64,000 nt of DNA from DASSNU01 sp035701265. GTDB taxonomy: Bacteria > Gemmatimonadota > Gemmatimonadetes > Gemmatimonadales > Gemmatimonadaceae. The stretch spans positions 62,001 to 126,000 of the forward strand of contig DASSNU010000007.1 of assembly GCA_035701265.1 (NCBI GenBank). The letters run 5' to 3'. Under the pieces are notes generated by a model that was not told the origin of the DNA, ran no database searches, and saw only the letters and a program-made list of their open reading frames with translations. Positions 8,995 through 17,799 of this stretch are shown here, one piece after another. Numbering within the stretch: position 1 is the stretch's first letter; each line of letters begins with the position of its first letter. Made by a program: the position numbers and the translations under genes.

Positions 8995-10386
8995 TCAGTG
9001 CACGCGTACCTGCTGAGCCACGGCGTCGAAACGGGTCGCGCTGGCAGGATCCAGGCGCCAGCGCGTCGCTCCCGATTGTCTGGTGAACGCCAGACGAAGC
9101 TGATAGCGGTAGTATACCCATATTTGCGTGGAGGAGCGTGTGCTCGTAGCCCCGCCGGCAAATGGGTCCTGCAGGACCTGATCCGGTTCGCCGAGCGTGG
9201 CCAGAACGCGCCCGCGGTCGGTCAACCAGCCGGCACGATCCCGTTCACGGAACGTATCGTTCGCGCGTGCGAGACGCTCGAAGTACGCCTCGAGTGCTTC
9301 GTGCTCGGGGGTTCGCGGATTGGAATCCGTCTCGCGCAGGAACTCTGCCCAGCGCTTCGTCCGGTCCGCCGGCGGCGCGTCGCGAAGCGCCTGCAGTCTC
9401 GCCGCCGTTGCGAAGTAGCGCAGGAGGCTGAGCACGTCGTCGAAGGAGTCGAGTGCCCACTGCTCCCCAAAGCTCACGAACACGGGCGTCTCCACCGTAT
9501 CCGGCGATCCCGCGACCGACGCGCGGACCGTCACGCGACCGAGGCCCAAGTCCGCCACCGGAAGATCCAGAATCGCATCACGAAGCGCCCCGCGCTCAGG
9601 CAGCGTAAGGGTGTCGTCCCAGAGCGTGACCTGATCGGCGTTCGCCACCGAGACGACGACGCGAGCGTCGGGCGGCAGTCCGTACCCTTCCAGGTAGATG
9701 GGGACGGTGGAGTCACGCCCGAAGACGATCAGCGACCTCGTGTTCGGGATGAGTTGCGGCAGCGAATCCGTGGACGAGCGGGGCGTGCCCTGGTAGATCG
9801 TCACTGGCGATGAGACGCCTCCCGGACCCAGTCGCGGCACGGTGAGCGGCACGGATTGCGCCGATTGCCGAGTGCCGCTCTCGTCGCGGACCGCCAGTGT
9901 CATGCGATAGGTGCCGGGGGAGAGCGGCACGTACCGGCGAAAGATGATGCTTTCGTCGCTGCGGGATGCTTCGCGGAACGTGGCGACCTGCACCGTGTCC
10001 ACCGACTCCATGCGCACGACGGGGCGATCGTTCTGCGTGACGGTGATCGCGACGCCGTACGACGCGACACGCCGCGTGCCTTCGGGCACGAAGGTGAGCG
10101 CACGATTGCTCAGCGACATGGCGACGAGCGCCAGCGTGGAGTCAGGAGTCGCGCCCGCCAGGTATCGCACCGTGGCGACGAAGGGGATGGTCCCGCTGTC
10201 GGGGACGATGAGCCCGGCACGGCGGAAGATGTCCCCCGCTCTGGGAAGGCTATCCACCAGCGCGGTTTCCGTGGGCTCGGGGCGGGGCGCGGGGTCGTCC
10301 GTCAGCCGCTGCGTCCCACCACATCCGGCCACGATCGTTGCAGCGGCGATCAGCCACAGGGACGGACGACCACGACACATGCGCAT
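8995..10386 (-). CDS. GWxTD-domain lipoprotein
   Basis: A 463-residue secreted protein. The N-terminus (RPSLWLIAAATIVAGCGG) is a lipoprotein signal with lipobox VAGC. The C-terminal third contains GWLTDRGRVLATLGEPD, the signature of the GWxTD domain, which is common in Gemmatimonadota, Acidobacteriota and Bacteroidota-related groups and has no established function. The middle is beta-rich, with repeats resembling an Ig-like fold. The ATG at 10386 is chosen because it places the hydrophobic segment directly after a short basic stretch; another ATG at 10380 is possible. It probably forms an operon with the transglycosylase downstream, suggesting an envelope role. Confidence 0.85.
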   Translation of the reverse strand: MRMCRGRPSLWLIAAATIVAGCGGTQRLTDDPAPRPEPTETALVDSLPRAGDIFRRAGLIVPDSGTIPFVATVRYLAGATPDSTLALVAMSLSNRALTFVPEGTRRVASYGVAITVTQNDRPVVRMESVDTVQVATFREASRSDESIIFRRYVPLSPGTYRMTLAVRDESGTRQSAQSVPLTVPRLGPGGVSSPVTIYQGTPRSSTDSLPQLIPNTRSLIVFGRDSTVPIYLEGYGLPPDARVVVSVANADQVTLWDDTLTLPERGALRDAILDLPVADLGLGRVTVRASVAGSPDTVETPVFVSFGEQWALDSFDDVLSLLRYFATAARLQALRDAPPADRTKRWAEFLRETDSNPRTPEHEALEAYFERLARANDTFRERDRAGWLTDRGRVLATLGEPDQVLQDPFAGGATSTRSSTQIWVYYRYQLRLAFTRQSGATRWRLDPASATRFDAVAQQVRVH

Positions 10387-10451
10387 GACAGGGAATCTCC
10401 CGGAGGTGACGGTGCTACGGCGTACCCGCAAGATGGGTTGAAGTTACGCGC

Positions 10452-10480
10452 TTGCTCCACCCCAGGTCGCGGATTAGCTT
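10452..10480 (+). promoter_or_regulatory. Promoter of the Ser/Thr kinase gene, probably leaderless
   Basis: TTGCTC (10452-10457), a 17-base spacer and TAGCTT (10475-10480) end six bases before the GTG start codon at 10487. Transcription would therefore start at or next to the start codon. No Shine-Dalgarno is present. Confidence 0.5.
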
Positions 10481-10486
10481 CGCCGC

Positions 10487-11401
10487 GTGCCGCGTGAGAA
10501 TCTTGCCGGAACATCCATGGCCGGCTACGCCCTGGAAGAACGGGTCGGCGAAGGCGGGACGGCGGTCGTATATCGTGCGCGGCATCCCTCGCACGGTGCG
10601 GTGGCCGTCAAGGTGCTTCGCGAGAAGCTGCGCAGCGACCGGACGGCGGTCGCGCGTTTCCTGCGCGAGGCGTCCTACGGCACGCGCGTCTCGCACCCCA
10701 ACGTTGTGCAGACGCTCGAAATTGGCGAGGCCGCACCCGGGTTGCACTTCCTGGCCACCGAGTGGGCACCGGGTGAGTTGCTCGAGAACTATGCCCGGCG
10801 TCATGCGCCCCTGCCGGCCGAAGAAGTCGCCACGATCATCGCACAGATCGCGGATGCCGTGAGCGCCGCGCACGTGGCGGGCATCATCCATCGCGATCTG
10901 AAGCCGGACAATCTCATGTACGATCCGGCGGAGCGCCATGTGAAGCTGCTGGACTTCGGGATCGCGGCCGAAGCGGATCTCTCCCCGGAGGAGCGGCTGA
11001 CGCGGACCGGCTTCTTCGTGGGAACGCTCATGTACGTGGCCCCTGAGGCACTCTCGGGGCAGTTGGTGACCCCCGCTGCGGACCAGTACAGTCTGGCCAC
11101 GATCGCTTATTACCTGCTCACCGGGAGCCACCCCTACATCGCCAAGTCGCAGCGCGAGATGTTCACGCAGCTCCTCTCTCAGCCACCCATCCCGCTCAAC
11201 GTGGCGAAGAAGGGGGTGCGCTACCCGCAAGCGGTGGAGGACGTGCTGATGAAGGGTCTCGCGCGCGACCCCGGCGACCGCTACCCCGATGTGCAGACCT
11301 TTGCCGGCGCGCTGCGCGATGCGCTTCTCGCCCCGCCGGCGGCGGGCTCGCGCGGCCTGCTCGCTCGACTCCGCTCCAAGCTCACAGGCAAGGACAGCTG
11401 A
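10487..11401 (+). CDS. Serine/threonine protein kinase (Hanks type)
   Basis: A 304-residue cytoplasmic kinase. The glycine loop is GEGGTAVVYRA (21-31), the ATP-anchoring lysine K42 is in VAVKVL, the catalytic loop is HRDLKPDN (135-142), the metal-binding DFG is at 156-158 and APE at 185-187. All key residues are present, so it should be active. Unlike many bacterial homologues it has no transmembrane helix or PASTA tail; it ends in a short basic tail (GLLARLRSKLTGKDS). It starts with GTG, apparently leaderless, and is divergent from the GWxTD gene. It converges on the histidine kinase gene. Targets are unknown. Confidence 0.93.
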   Translation: MPRENLAGTSMAGYALEERVGEGGTAVVYRARHPSHGAVAVKVLREKLRSDRTAVARFLREASYGTRVSHPNVVQTLEIGEAAPGLHFLATEWAPGELLENYARRHAPLPAEEVATIIAQIADAVSAAHVAGIIHRDLKPDNLMYDPAERHVKLLDFGIAAEADLSPEERLTRTGFFVGTLMYVAPEALSGQLVTPAADQYSLATIAYYLLTGSHPYIAKSQREMFTQLLSQPPIPLNVAKKGVRYPQAVEDVLMKGLARDPGDRYPDVQTFAGALRDALLAPPAAGSRGLLARLRSKLTGKDS

Positions 11402-11416
11402 CCGGCGCACGGGGCG

Positions 11417-13165
11417 TCATTCGCCCCCCGTCGCTGCCGCCTCCACAGTCGTGGATGGCTCCGGCTCGACCATGTCGTGCGCGTCTACGGGGATCCACAC
11501 GGTGAAGGTGGAGCCTTTCCCCAACTCGCTCTCCACGGTGATGTCTCCACCCAGCAGACGCGCGAGTCGCCGCGAGATGGCCAGGCCGAGACCGGTGCCG
11601 CGCCGTACGGAATCGGTGCGCGGACCAGCGTCCACCTGCTCGAACTCCTCGAAGATGCGCCCCAGGTCGGTGCTGTTGATTCCCACGCCGGTGTCCGCCA
11701 CCTGGAGGAGGATCCACGTCTGCCCGCCGTGCGCCCTGCGCGGTACAGGGCGCACAGCCATGGAGTCGAGCGACGCCCGGGACTCCATGGCAGGCGGCCC
11801 CTGCTGGGTTTCCAGCCGCGCACGGATCGCCACGCCGCCACGAGGCGTGTACTTCACCGCGTTCCCAATGAGGTTGACGAGAATCTGGCGGAGGTGCGTC
11901 GGGTCGGTGTAGATCCTCGGCAATCCCGCTGCGATGCTGATGGAGAGGTTCAGCCCCTGTTCGGCGACGAGGGCCTCCACCTCGCTCACCACATCGAGCA
12001 CGAACGGGCGCAGCTCGATGGCTTCCCTGTACACATCCAACCTGCCGGCGGCGATCTTGGCGATGTCCAGGATCTGGTCCACCAGATGCCGGAGGTGATT
12101 GGCCGACGAGGCGATGCGATCCACCGGGCCTACCTGTCGTGTCGCGAGCTCTCCGTACACGCCGTCGCGGAGCAGATCCACAAAACCCACGATCGCGTTG
12201 AGCGGCGTGCGGAGCTCGTGAGAGACGTTCGCCAGGAATTCGCTCTTCGCCCGGTTCGCTCGCAGTAGCTCGGACGACAGGCGTTCCAGCTCCGCGGAGC
12301 GCTCGGCGAGACGAAGCCCCTGTCGGCGCTCGTGAAGGAGACTGACCACCAGAGCAGCGAGCGTCGCCAGCCCCACGCCCCAGAGCAGCAGCCGCGCTCC
12401 GGCATCCGTGGGGTGATGGACGACGGCTACTTCCCATCGCTCACCGCTCGGGAGCTCCACCGTCTCACGCGCCGTCTCATCGCGCAACAGCGATGGGCGC
12501 AGCGGAGTGCTTGCGGCGATGGTATCGCCGTCGCTCACGATGATGGTTCGAGCACGCCCGGGCGTCTCGACACGACGATGCAGGATGGCGAGCAGCGCAT
12601 CGGTGCCGATGCTCGCGGCGGCAAAGCCCACCAGCCGCTGGCCGATGTAGAGCGGCTCGAGGATGATGAAACTTCGTACGCCCGCGGGACCGGTGAACGG
12701 ACCGGAGATCTGGACGACGCGTGTCTCGCGCGCCGCCTGCGTGAGTCGGCCGATGCTTCCGAACTGGACGGTGTCGATGTCCATCCCGACGCGCAGATAC
12801 GACGGAGGGAGGTGGAGCGCGTGCTCCTCGAGCACGACGCCCGATGAATCGATCACCCACACTCTGCGAAAGGAGGACGCATAGCGCCCCAACGATGCGA
12901 GCAGGGAGTGAAACTGGTCCGTGGACAGGCTTCGTGTCGTATCCATGTACAGCGCGCGCACGGACTGCAGTGCTTCCTCGTGGACGGCGAGAAAGCTCTG
13001 GAGCAGCGCGGCGGCCTGGATGGCTTCCACGCGCGCCTGGACACGATTGTTCTGCGAGAGCGAGTTGTCGATGGCGTACAGTCCGGCCAGCGCGAAGAGC
13101 AGCGCACCGACTAGCGCCAGCGATGAAACGCGGAAGTTGGGAATGGACGGCAGCGGACGCGTCAT
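11417..13165 (-). CDS. Membrane sensor histidine kinase
   Basis: A 582-residue kinase. A first transmembrane helix (about 13-32) and a second (about 258-277) enclose a periplasmic sensor region of about 225 residues with CHASE/PAS-like character. The cytoplasmic part has the phosphoacceptor box FLANVSHELRTPLNAI (His316), N box ILVNLIGNAVKY, and G boxes VADTGVGI and GTGLGLAIS. A short stretch between N and G1 boxes (about residues 480-515) is longer than usual. No response regulator gene is adjacent, so its partner is elsewhere. The ATG at 13165 precedes the first membrane helix and has a GA-rich ribosome site. It is divergent from pyrE. Confidence 0.93.
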   Translation of the reverse strand: MTRPLPSIPNFRVSSLALVGALLFALAGLYAIDNSLSQNNRVQARVEAIQAAALLQSFLAVHEEALQSVRALYMDTTRSLSTDQFHSLLASLGRYASSFRRVWVIDSSGVVLEEHALHLPPSYLRVGMDIDTVQFGSIGRLTQAARETRVVQISGPFTGPAGVRSFIILEPLYIGQRLVGFAAASIGTDALLAILHRRVETPGRARTIIVSDGDTIAASTPLRPSLLRDETARETVELPSGERWEVAVVHHPTDAGARLLLWGVGLATLAALVVSLLHERRQGLRLAERSAELERLSSELLRANRAKSEFLANVSHELRTPLNAIVGFVDLLRDGVYGELATRQVGPVDRIASSANHLRHLVDQILDIAKIAAGRLDVYREAIELRPFVLDVVSEVEALVAEQGLNLSISIAAGLPRIYTDPTHLRQILVNLIGNAVKYTPRGGVAIRARLETQQGPPAMESRASLDSMAVRPVPRRAHGGQTWILLQVADTGVGINSTDLGRIFEEFEQVDAGPRTDSVRRGTGLGLAISRRLARLLGGDITVESELGKGSTFTVWIPVDAHDMVEPEPSTTVEAAATGGE

Positions 13166-13223
13166 TCGCTCTCGCCGCTCCTGCTTCACCCGCGAGCCTG
13201 CGACAACGAGCCGATGTGCATCG

Positions 13224-13252
13224 TTGACGATGCTCCGCGTCGCGCATAAGCT
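13224..13252 (+). promoter_or_regulatory. pyrE promoter, leaderless architecture
   Basis: TTGACG (13224-13229), a 17-base spacer and TAAGCT (13247-13252) end seven bases before the pyrE ATG at 13260, so the predicted transcript starts at the start codon. No Shine-Dalgarno is visible. Confidence 0.65.
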
Positions 13253-13259
13253 ACGCGCC

Positions 13260-13817
13260 ATGACCGACCACGACCGCCTGGTCGAGCTCCTGGCAACGCA
13301 CTCCGCCCGGCACGGCGACTTCACTCTGTCGTCCGGACGCCGATCTTCACTGTACATCGACGCGCGGCTCACGACAATGAGCCCCGAAGGATTGCTGCTC
13401 ATCGGACCGGCAGGTTGGTCCGCGCTCCGGGAATCCGGTTGGGAGGTGAATGCCGTCGGCGGACTCACCCTCGGCGCCGATCCGGTCGCGTACGCGATCA
13501 GCTACGCGAGTGCGCTGGCGGGGGCACCGGTCCGTGCGTTCACGGTGCGCAAGGAGCCCAAGACACATGGAGCCGGACGACAGATCGAAGGGCCGTTTCT
13601 CACCGGGGACCGCGTAGCGATCGTGGAGGATGTGATCACGACCGGGCAGTCCGCGCTCAAGGCAGCCGATGCGGTGCGAGCAGCCGGAGGGAGCATTGCC
13701 GGGGTGCTGGCACTCGTGGATCGGGAGGAGGGGGGACGGGATGCCATCGAAGCGACAGGGCTACCGGTACGGGCGCTGGTGAGGGCCAGCGAGATCGTCG
13801 CCCGAATGGGTGTGTGA
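13260..13817 (+). CDS. pyrE: Orotate phosphoribosyltransferase
   Basis: A 185-residue enzyme that joins orotate to PRPP to make OMP in pyrimidine synthesis. The N-terminal GDFTLSSGRRSSLYIDAR matches the family's SGR-SYYID loop, FTVRKEPKTHG is the flexible catalytic loop, and the PRPP-binding motif is VAIVEDVITTGQSALKA. The ATG at 13260 is chosen because the frame's upstream part lies in the divergent kinase gene and because the promoter ends just before it. Its 3' end overlaps the convergent AraC-type gene by 57 bases. Confidence 0.95.
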   Translation: MTDHDRLVELLATHSARHGDFTLSSGRRSSLYIDARLTTMSPEGLLLIGPAGWSALRESGWEVNAVGGLTLGADPVAYAISYASALAGAPVRAFTVRKEPKTHGAGRQIEGPFLTGDRVAIVEDVITTGQSALKAADAVRAAGGSIAGVLALVDREEGGRDAIEATGLPVRALVRASEIVARMGV

Positions 13818-14762
13818 CCTTGCCGGCCGGGTGCTGGCGGATGATCGGCCGATGCGGCGCCCATGCTTTACAGCCGCGGCATCGGCGCGTCCCTCGCGTA
13901 CGCGCCACTGTGGCCCCATGCTGAGCGGACTGAACTGCCGCAGGACCGGCAGATAGGGAAGGACGAGCTCTTCCCGAAAGCGCTGCAGCATCCCCTCACC
14001 GTCATACCGCTGGCGGAAATCGACCGCGGTCATGCCGATCATCGTGCGGACGTGACGACCGAAGCTCTGCGGTGACGAATACTCGAGGTGGTTCGCCACA
14101 CTCGCGATGGACAGGCCAGGGTTCTCGAACACCCTCGCCGCCTGGGTGAGGCGCGCGAAGGCGAGATATCGCTTGGGGGCTGGCAAGCGGGCCCGGAAGA
14201 ACCGGCTCATGAGCGTACTCGGGAGCACTCCCAGATTCAGTGCGAGTTGCCGAACCGTGCCCAGTCGAGGATTGTTCCTGAACAGTGCCTCGAAGAAGCG
14301 CCAGCAGTCTTCCGGCGCGCCAACCAGATCGAGCGCGAGTTGTCCCAGTGCCAGCCGGTCGATGTCGTCGGCCCGCTGCGTCAGTAGCACCTCGCGGAGC
14401 TGGCGCCAACCGGACGCTTGCCGAACGTCCACCAGTGTTCGCACACCCGATCTCCCGAGGGAGAGAACGGTGGTGGGCGTCGCGGGTTCGACTTCTGTGA
14501 GCAGAGCGACTGCCGGCACCCGGGGGAACTCCCGCACCATACGTCCAACCTGCGTGACATCGGCATCGCTGCACCGCGTGACGGACACCAGCACCGCGCT
14601 CACGGCGTTCGATCGCAGATCGTGCAGGATGTCGTCCAGGGATTCCCTGTGCACGGCACGATAGAGTCCCTCACCTGCCGCATCGACCCGCAGGCGCTCC
14701 GCCGGCTGCAGCATGGTGGCGACCGGGGCCAGTGAAGACGGCGAAGACAGCTCGTCCCGCAT
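13761..14762 (-). CDS. AraC-type helix-turn-helix regulator
   Basis: A 333-residue regulator. The N-terminal half has a receiver-like or effector-like alpha/beta look (DDILHDLRSNAVSAVLVSV) without an obvious phosphoacceptor pocket. The DNA-binding part contains two HTH units: TVRQLALNLGVLPSTLMSRF and SIASVANHLEYSSPQSFGRH, followed by the AraC-like MIGMTAVDFRQRY. A basic, low-complexity tail of about 65 residues follows the domain and overlaps the 3' end of pyrE on the opposite strand. The ATG at 14762 has GGGGGAG four bases upstream. Targets unknown. Confidence 0.8.
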   Translation of the reverse strand: MRDELSSPSSLAPVATMLQPAERLRVDAAGEGLYRAVHRESLDDILHDLRSNAVSAVLVSVTRCSDADVTQVGRMVREFPRVPAVALLTEVEPATPTTVLSLGRSGVRTLVDVRQASGWRQLREVLLTQRADDIDRLALGQLALDLVGAPEDCWRFFEALFRNNPRLGTVRQLALNLGVLPSTLMSRFFRARLPAPKRYLAFARLTQAARVFENPGLSIASVANHLEYSSPQSFGRHVRTMIGMTAVDFRQRYDGEGMLQRFREELVLPYLPVLRQFSPLSMGPQWRVREGRADAAAVKHGRRIGRSSASTRPARSHTHSGDDLAGPHQRPYR

Positions 14763-14988
14763 GACTCCCCCGAGTGAGAATGGTGGCGCGCACTGACAGT
14801 GCCCAAGCTCTGCCAGACGTGGCCACGATACGCGGAGCCGTCAGCACTCCGTCACATCGAAGTGCATGGATCGATGATGTGGCAATGGGCCGGCGTCACC
14901 GGACCGGCGCTCTGGCCGGAGTGACGAGCTACTTGCGTCACGGCGGATGGGCATGCGCGCACGAAGGACGGACACGAACGAGCGTCTC

Positions 14989-15017
14989 TTGGGAGGCTTC
15001 CGGGAAACCGCTAGATT
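14989..15017 (+). promoter_or_regulatory. rnpB promoter
   Basis: TTGGGA (14989-14994), a 17-base spacer and TAGATT (15012-15017) lie just before the 5' end of the RNase P RNA; initiation about five to seven bases downstream matches the RNA start inferred from helix P1. Confidence 0.65.
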
Positions 15018-15021
15018 TCAG

Positions 15022-15429
15022 GTGGGCTTCCGACCGGACGGTCGCGTCCGCGGTGCGAACCGCGGCCGAGGAAAGTCCGGGCTCCACAGGGCAGGCCGCC
15101 AGGTAACGCCTGGGCAGTCGCGAGCAGCTCGCTTTCGGCTGACGGACAGTGCCACAGAAAACACACCGCCGATGGCTCCTCGGAGCACAGGCAAGGGTGA
15201 AAAGGTGCGGTAAGAGCGCACCGCACTGCCGGCAACGGCAGTGGCAGGGTAAACCCCGGCTGGAGCAAGGCCGAATAGGCGGCGAGGGACGGCCCGTCCC
15301 GTCAACGGCGGCAGCGTTTGCCGAGCCGCGGGTAGGCTGCTAGAGAGTACGGGTGACCGTACTCCGAGAGAAATGACCGTCCGGATGCATGGCATCCGAC
15401 AGAACCCGGCTTACAGGTCGGTAGCCCAC
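15022..15429 (+). ncRNA. rnpB: RNase P RNA, bacterial type A
   Basis: About 408 bases. The universally conserved GAGGAAAGTCCGGGCTCC block (from about 15069) and the 3' AGAGAAATGACCGTC and ACAGAACCCGGCTTACAG blocks are present, together forming the P4 catalytic core. The ends were set from helix P1: GTGGGCTTCCGACC at the 5' end pairs with GGTCGGTAGCCCAC at the 3' end. It is the catalytic subunit that matures tRNA 5' ends; its protein partner rnpA lies about 4 kb away in the origin cluster. A promoter lies directly upstream and a GC-rich hairpin directly downstream. Confidence 0.97.
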
Positions 15430-15458
15430 GCCCCCTGGCTCTTCGCGACCCAGGGGGC
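15430..15458 (+). terminator. rnpB terminator
   Basis: GCCCCCTGG (15430-15438) pairs perfectly with CCAGGGGGC (15450-15458) across an 11-base loop, directly after the rnpB 3' end. The tail GTCTCATTC is only mildly U-rich. Confidence 0.75.
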
Positions 15459-15536
15459 GTCTCATTCGTCACCAGATGCGTTGAGTCTCGACTTTCCTGG
15501 TCTGCAGCTCTCCTCCGTCGACGAGAGTGCTCGCCC

Positions 15537-16409
15537 ATGAGAATTTCTCGCTATCGCCTTGCCCTCGTGCTGCTGGCCAGCGTTCTGGCTGCCTGCAGCA
15601 CCCCTAGCGGGCAGCTCCCCCCGCCCCAGCGCCCTGTGCCTCGCCCCAGCACCCCCGCGCCGTCGCGCACGGTCGCGCACTGGCAACCGCTGCTCGTGCC
15701 GGGATACACCAGCTACGACATCGCGACCAGCACGCTCATCCAGGAAGGAGATTCGACTGCCGCGTTGATGACCGATAGCAGCACAACACGCGTAGCCGTC
15801 ACGCTCACACTCCAGCCCACCGCCGGCGGATTGGCTGCCGTCGTCACGCTGGATTCAGCGACGCTGCAGTGGGGGGATTCCACAGCGGTACTTCCTGCGA
15901 ACGTCCAGCACAGTAGCAACTCGGTCTTCCTCACCAACACCGGAGCTCAGCAAGCAGGCCAGGCGCTCGCACCCGTAGCATGTGATAGCGCTGCTCCGAT
16001 TTCCGTACCGGTACAGCAACTCGTGGTAGCTCTCCCGGACACAGTACAGGTAGGAAGTAGCTGGGAAGATACGACCTCGATGACGACCTGCCGAGCCGCA
16101 CTGCCCATCAGCGTGGCCGCTCGGCATTCGTATCACGTCGTGCGCAGCGATCCGAGCATCGCCGGTACCGCTCTCGTCATTCAGAGGAGCTCGGAGCTAC
16201 GCTACAGTGCTGGCGACAGTAGCGGCGGCGGGTATGCACTGTTGCTCACCGGTACCGGACATGGGTCCGGCACTCTGCTCGTCGACGCAGAGCACGGAGC
16301 GCTCATCGCGGCGACCGATACGCTGACAGCAACCTTCAGCGTCCAGACCGCGAACGCCGTGAGCATTTTCTCTCAACACGCGACGCGAGATATTCGGCAG
16401 CGCCCGTGA
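15537..16409 (+). CDS. Lipoprotein of unknown function
   Basis: A 290-residue secreted protein. The signal peptide RLALVLLASVLAAC has lipobox LAAC, then a proline-rich linker (QLPPPQRPVPRPSTPAP), then a beta-rich region. Threonine and serine are abundant and two cysteines (around VACDSAAP and MTTCRAAL) may form a disulphide. I do not recognise a domain. The frame has the base usage of a real gene, though it is slightly less GC-rich than its neighbours. It lies between rnpB and the convergent dnaN gene. Confidence 0.75.
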   Translation: MRISRYRLALVLLASVLAACSTPSGQLPPPQRPVPRPSTPAPSRTVAHWQPLLVPGYTSYDIATSTLIQEGDSTAALMTDSSTTRVAVTLTLQPTAGGLAAVVTLDSATLQWGDSTAVLPANVQHSSNSVFLTNTGAQQAGQALAPVACDSAAPISVPVQQLVVALPDTVQVGSSWEDTTSMTTCRAALPISVAARHSYHVVRSDPSIAGTALVIQRSSELRYSAGDSSGGGYALLLTGTGHGSGTLLVDAEHGALIAATDTLTATFSVQTANAVSIFSQHATRDIRQRP

Positions 16410-16437
16410 AGAGACTGGTTGGGAGAGACCCCGGCCG

Positions 16438-17550
16438 TCAGTCTACCAGACGGAGGGGCATGACGAGGCAGAGGTACTGCGCCGCATCATCCCAGCCGAC
16501 CGGCTCGACCGTCGCCGCACGGTCAGGCGCTTTGAACGTCAAGCGCACTTCATCGCTCGGCAGGTAGCGCAGAATCTCGAGCAGGTAGTTGGCATTGAAG
16601 CCAATCTCCAACGGATCCCCTTCGTAGCTGATCGCCAGCTCGTCCTGCGCCTCGCCCAAGTCGGGGGTCTGCACGCTGAACTTCAGCATCCCCGCGTTGA
16701 AGGCCAGACGAATGCGATGCGTCTGATCCGATGCGATGACCGACATCCGGCGGAGCGTCTGGGCCAGTGCATTCCGGTCTGCCAGAGCGTGCCGATCGTT
16801 GTCGCGGGGGATGACCTGCTCGTAGTTGGGGTACGGGCCTTCAATGAGCCGCGTGTAGACCGCGGTGAACGGGGAGCGGAAGCCCAGATGATTGTCCCCA
16901 CGCGCGATTTCCAGCTCTTCCTCGCCAGGGAAAAGACGACGGATCTGCTCGAGAGCCTTCGGCGGGATGATCAGATCGCCCGACGGCGCACCACTGGAGG
17001 CAACAGGAAGTTGAATCTTCGCCAGACGGTGCCCATTCGTCGCCACCATGCGCATGTGTTCCGGACGGAGCTCCCACAGCACACCGTTCAGAATGGGCCG
17101 ACTCTCCTCCGTCGATGCAGCGAATGCGGTCAGGCTGATCATTTTCTGCAAGTCCGACGACCGAATACGCCAGCTCTCCTCGAAGCGAACTGCAGGAAAG
17201 CTCGGGAACTCATCTCTCGGAAGGCCCAGCAACCGGAACCGTGACCGGCTGCACTCCAGAGTGACCCGCTGCTCCCCCGTGCTGCTCAGCTTCACCGGTG
17301 CAGAGGGGAGCTCGCGGACAATCTCCGCGAGTTTCTTCGCCGGCACAGTGATGGCTCCTGCGTTGTCTACATCAGCAGCCACCTCCGTGCTCACGGCCAT
17401 ATCCAGATCCGTAGCGGAAACGCGAATACCGCGGTCGGTCGTCTCGATAAGGATGTTCGAGAGCACCGGGAGCGTCGTCTTGGTGGGCACACTAGCCGTC
17501 ACCGCGAGTAATCCGTCCTGGAGCTTTTCACGAGCGATCGTGAACCGCAT
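16438..17550 (-). CDS. dnaN: DNA polymerase III beta subunit (sliding clamp)
   Basis: A 370-residue ring-forming clamp of three similar domains, the usual length. MRFTIAREKLQDGLLAVTASVPTKTTLPVL is typical of the first domain's start, and the C-terminal YLCLVMPLRLVD matches the family's conserved MPMR end. It holds replicative polymerase and repair factors, including PolA and MutS encoded in this window, on DNA. The ATG at 17550 has GGGAGAG three bases upstream. It lies downstream of dnaA on the same strand, separated by about 250 bases holding the origin. Confidence 0.96.
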   Translation of the reverse strand: MRFTIAREKLQDGLLAVTASVPTKTTLPVLSNILIETTDRGIRVSATDLDMAVSTEVAADVDNAGAITVPAKKLAEIVRELPSAPVKLSSTGEQRVTLECSRSRFRLLGLPRDEFPSFPAVRFEESWRIRSSDLQKMISLTAFAASTEESRPILNGVLWELRPEHMRMVATNGHRLAKIQLPVASSGAPSGDLIIPPKALEQIRRLFPGEEELEIARGDNHLGFRSPFTAVYTRLIEGPYPNYEQVIPRDNDRHALADRNALAQTLRRMSVIASDQTHRIRLAFNAGMLKFSVQTPDLGEAQDELAISYEGDPLEIGFNANYLLEILRYLPSDEVRLTFKAPDRAATVEPVGWDDAAQYLCLVMPLRLVD

Positions 17551-17616
17551 GACTCTCCCTGGGCGAGGTTCTGGGATTGTTCCGTACTGCTAGTTCTTTA
17601 GTGCTTTACAGTATCG

Positions 17617-17641
17617 TAGTAGTAGTAGAGGCTGTGGATCT
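17617..17641 (-). promoter_or_regulatory. DnaA-trio array with adjacent DnaA box (basal unwinding element)
   Basis: Four TAG triplets (17617-17628) are separated by AGGC from a DnaA box (17633-17641). Read from the box outward, the top strand is 3'-GAT repeated four times, the arrangement described for bacterial DnaA-trios, and it leads into the A/T-rich stretch at 17591-17614. Confidence 0.65.
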
Positions 17642-17705
17642 GTTGACGTAGCTCGCAACCTACGTTAGCACAAGCTGTTGCGTGGTGCTAGATGATGTGC
17701 TGTCG

Positions 17706-17714
17706 TGTGGATGA
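17706..17714 (-). promoter_or_regulatory. DnaA box
   Basis: TGTGGATGA, or TCATCCACA on the minus strand, differs from the consensus TTATCCACA at one position and has the same orientation as the box beside the trio array. Confidence 0.55.
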
Positions 17715-17799
17715 AGTGTGAGGTGTTGTGCAGACCCAACCTCGCGAGGGGCAACTCGCTTGAAAAGCGCGCGGTTTCCCACATTGCTTCCGAAGAGCG

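Larger units (their letters stand above)
17551..17799. other. Candidate replication origin oriC between dnaA and dnaN
   Basis: The dnaA-dnaN spacer is noncoding and carries origin signals: a DnaA-box-like TGTGGATCT (17633-17641), a second TGTGGATGA (17706-17714, one mismatch from consensus on the opposite strand), a weaker TTTCCCACA (17775-17783), a TAG trinucleotide array, and an A/T-enriched stretch (17591-17614) suited to unwinding. The position next to dnaA is the commonest bacterial origin site. No replication data or GC-skew calculation supports it here. Confidence 0.75.
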
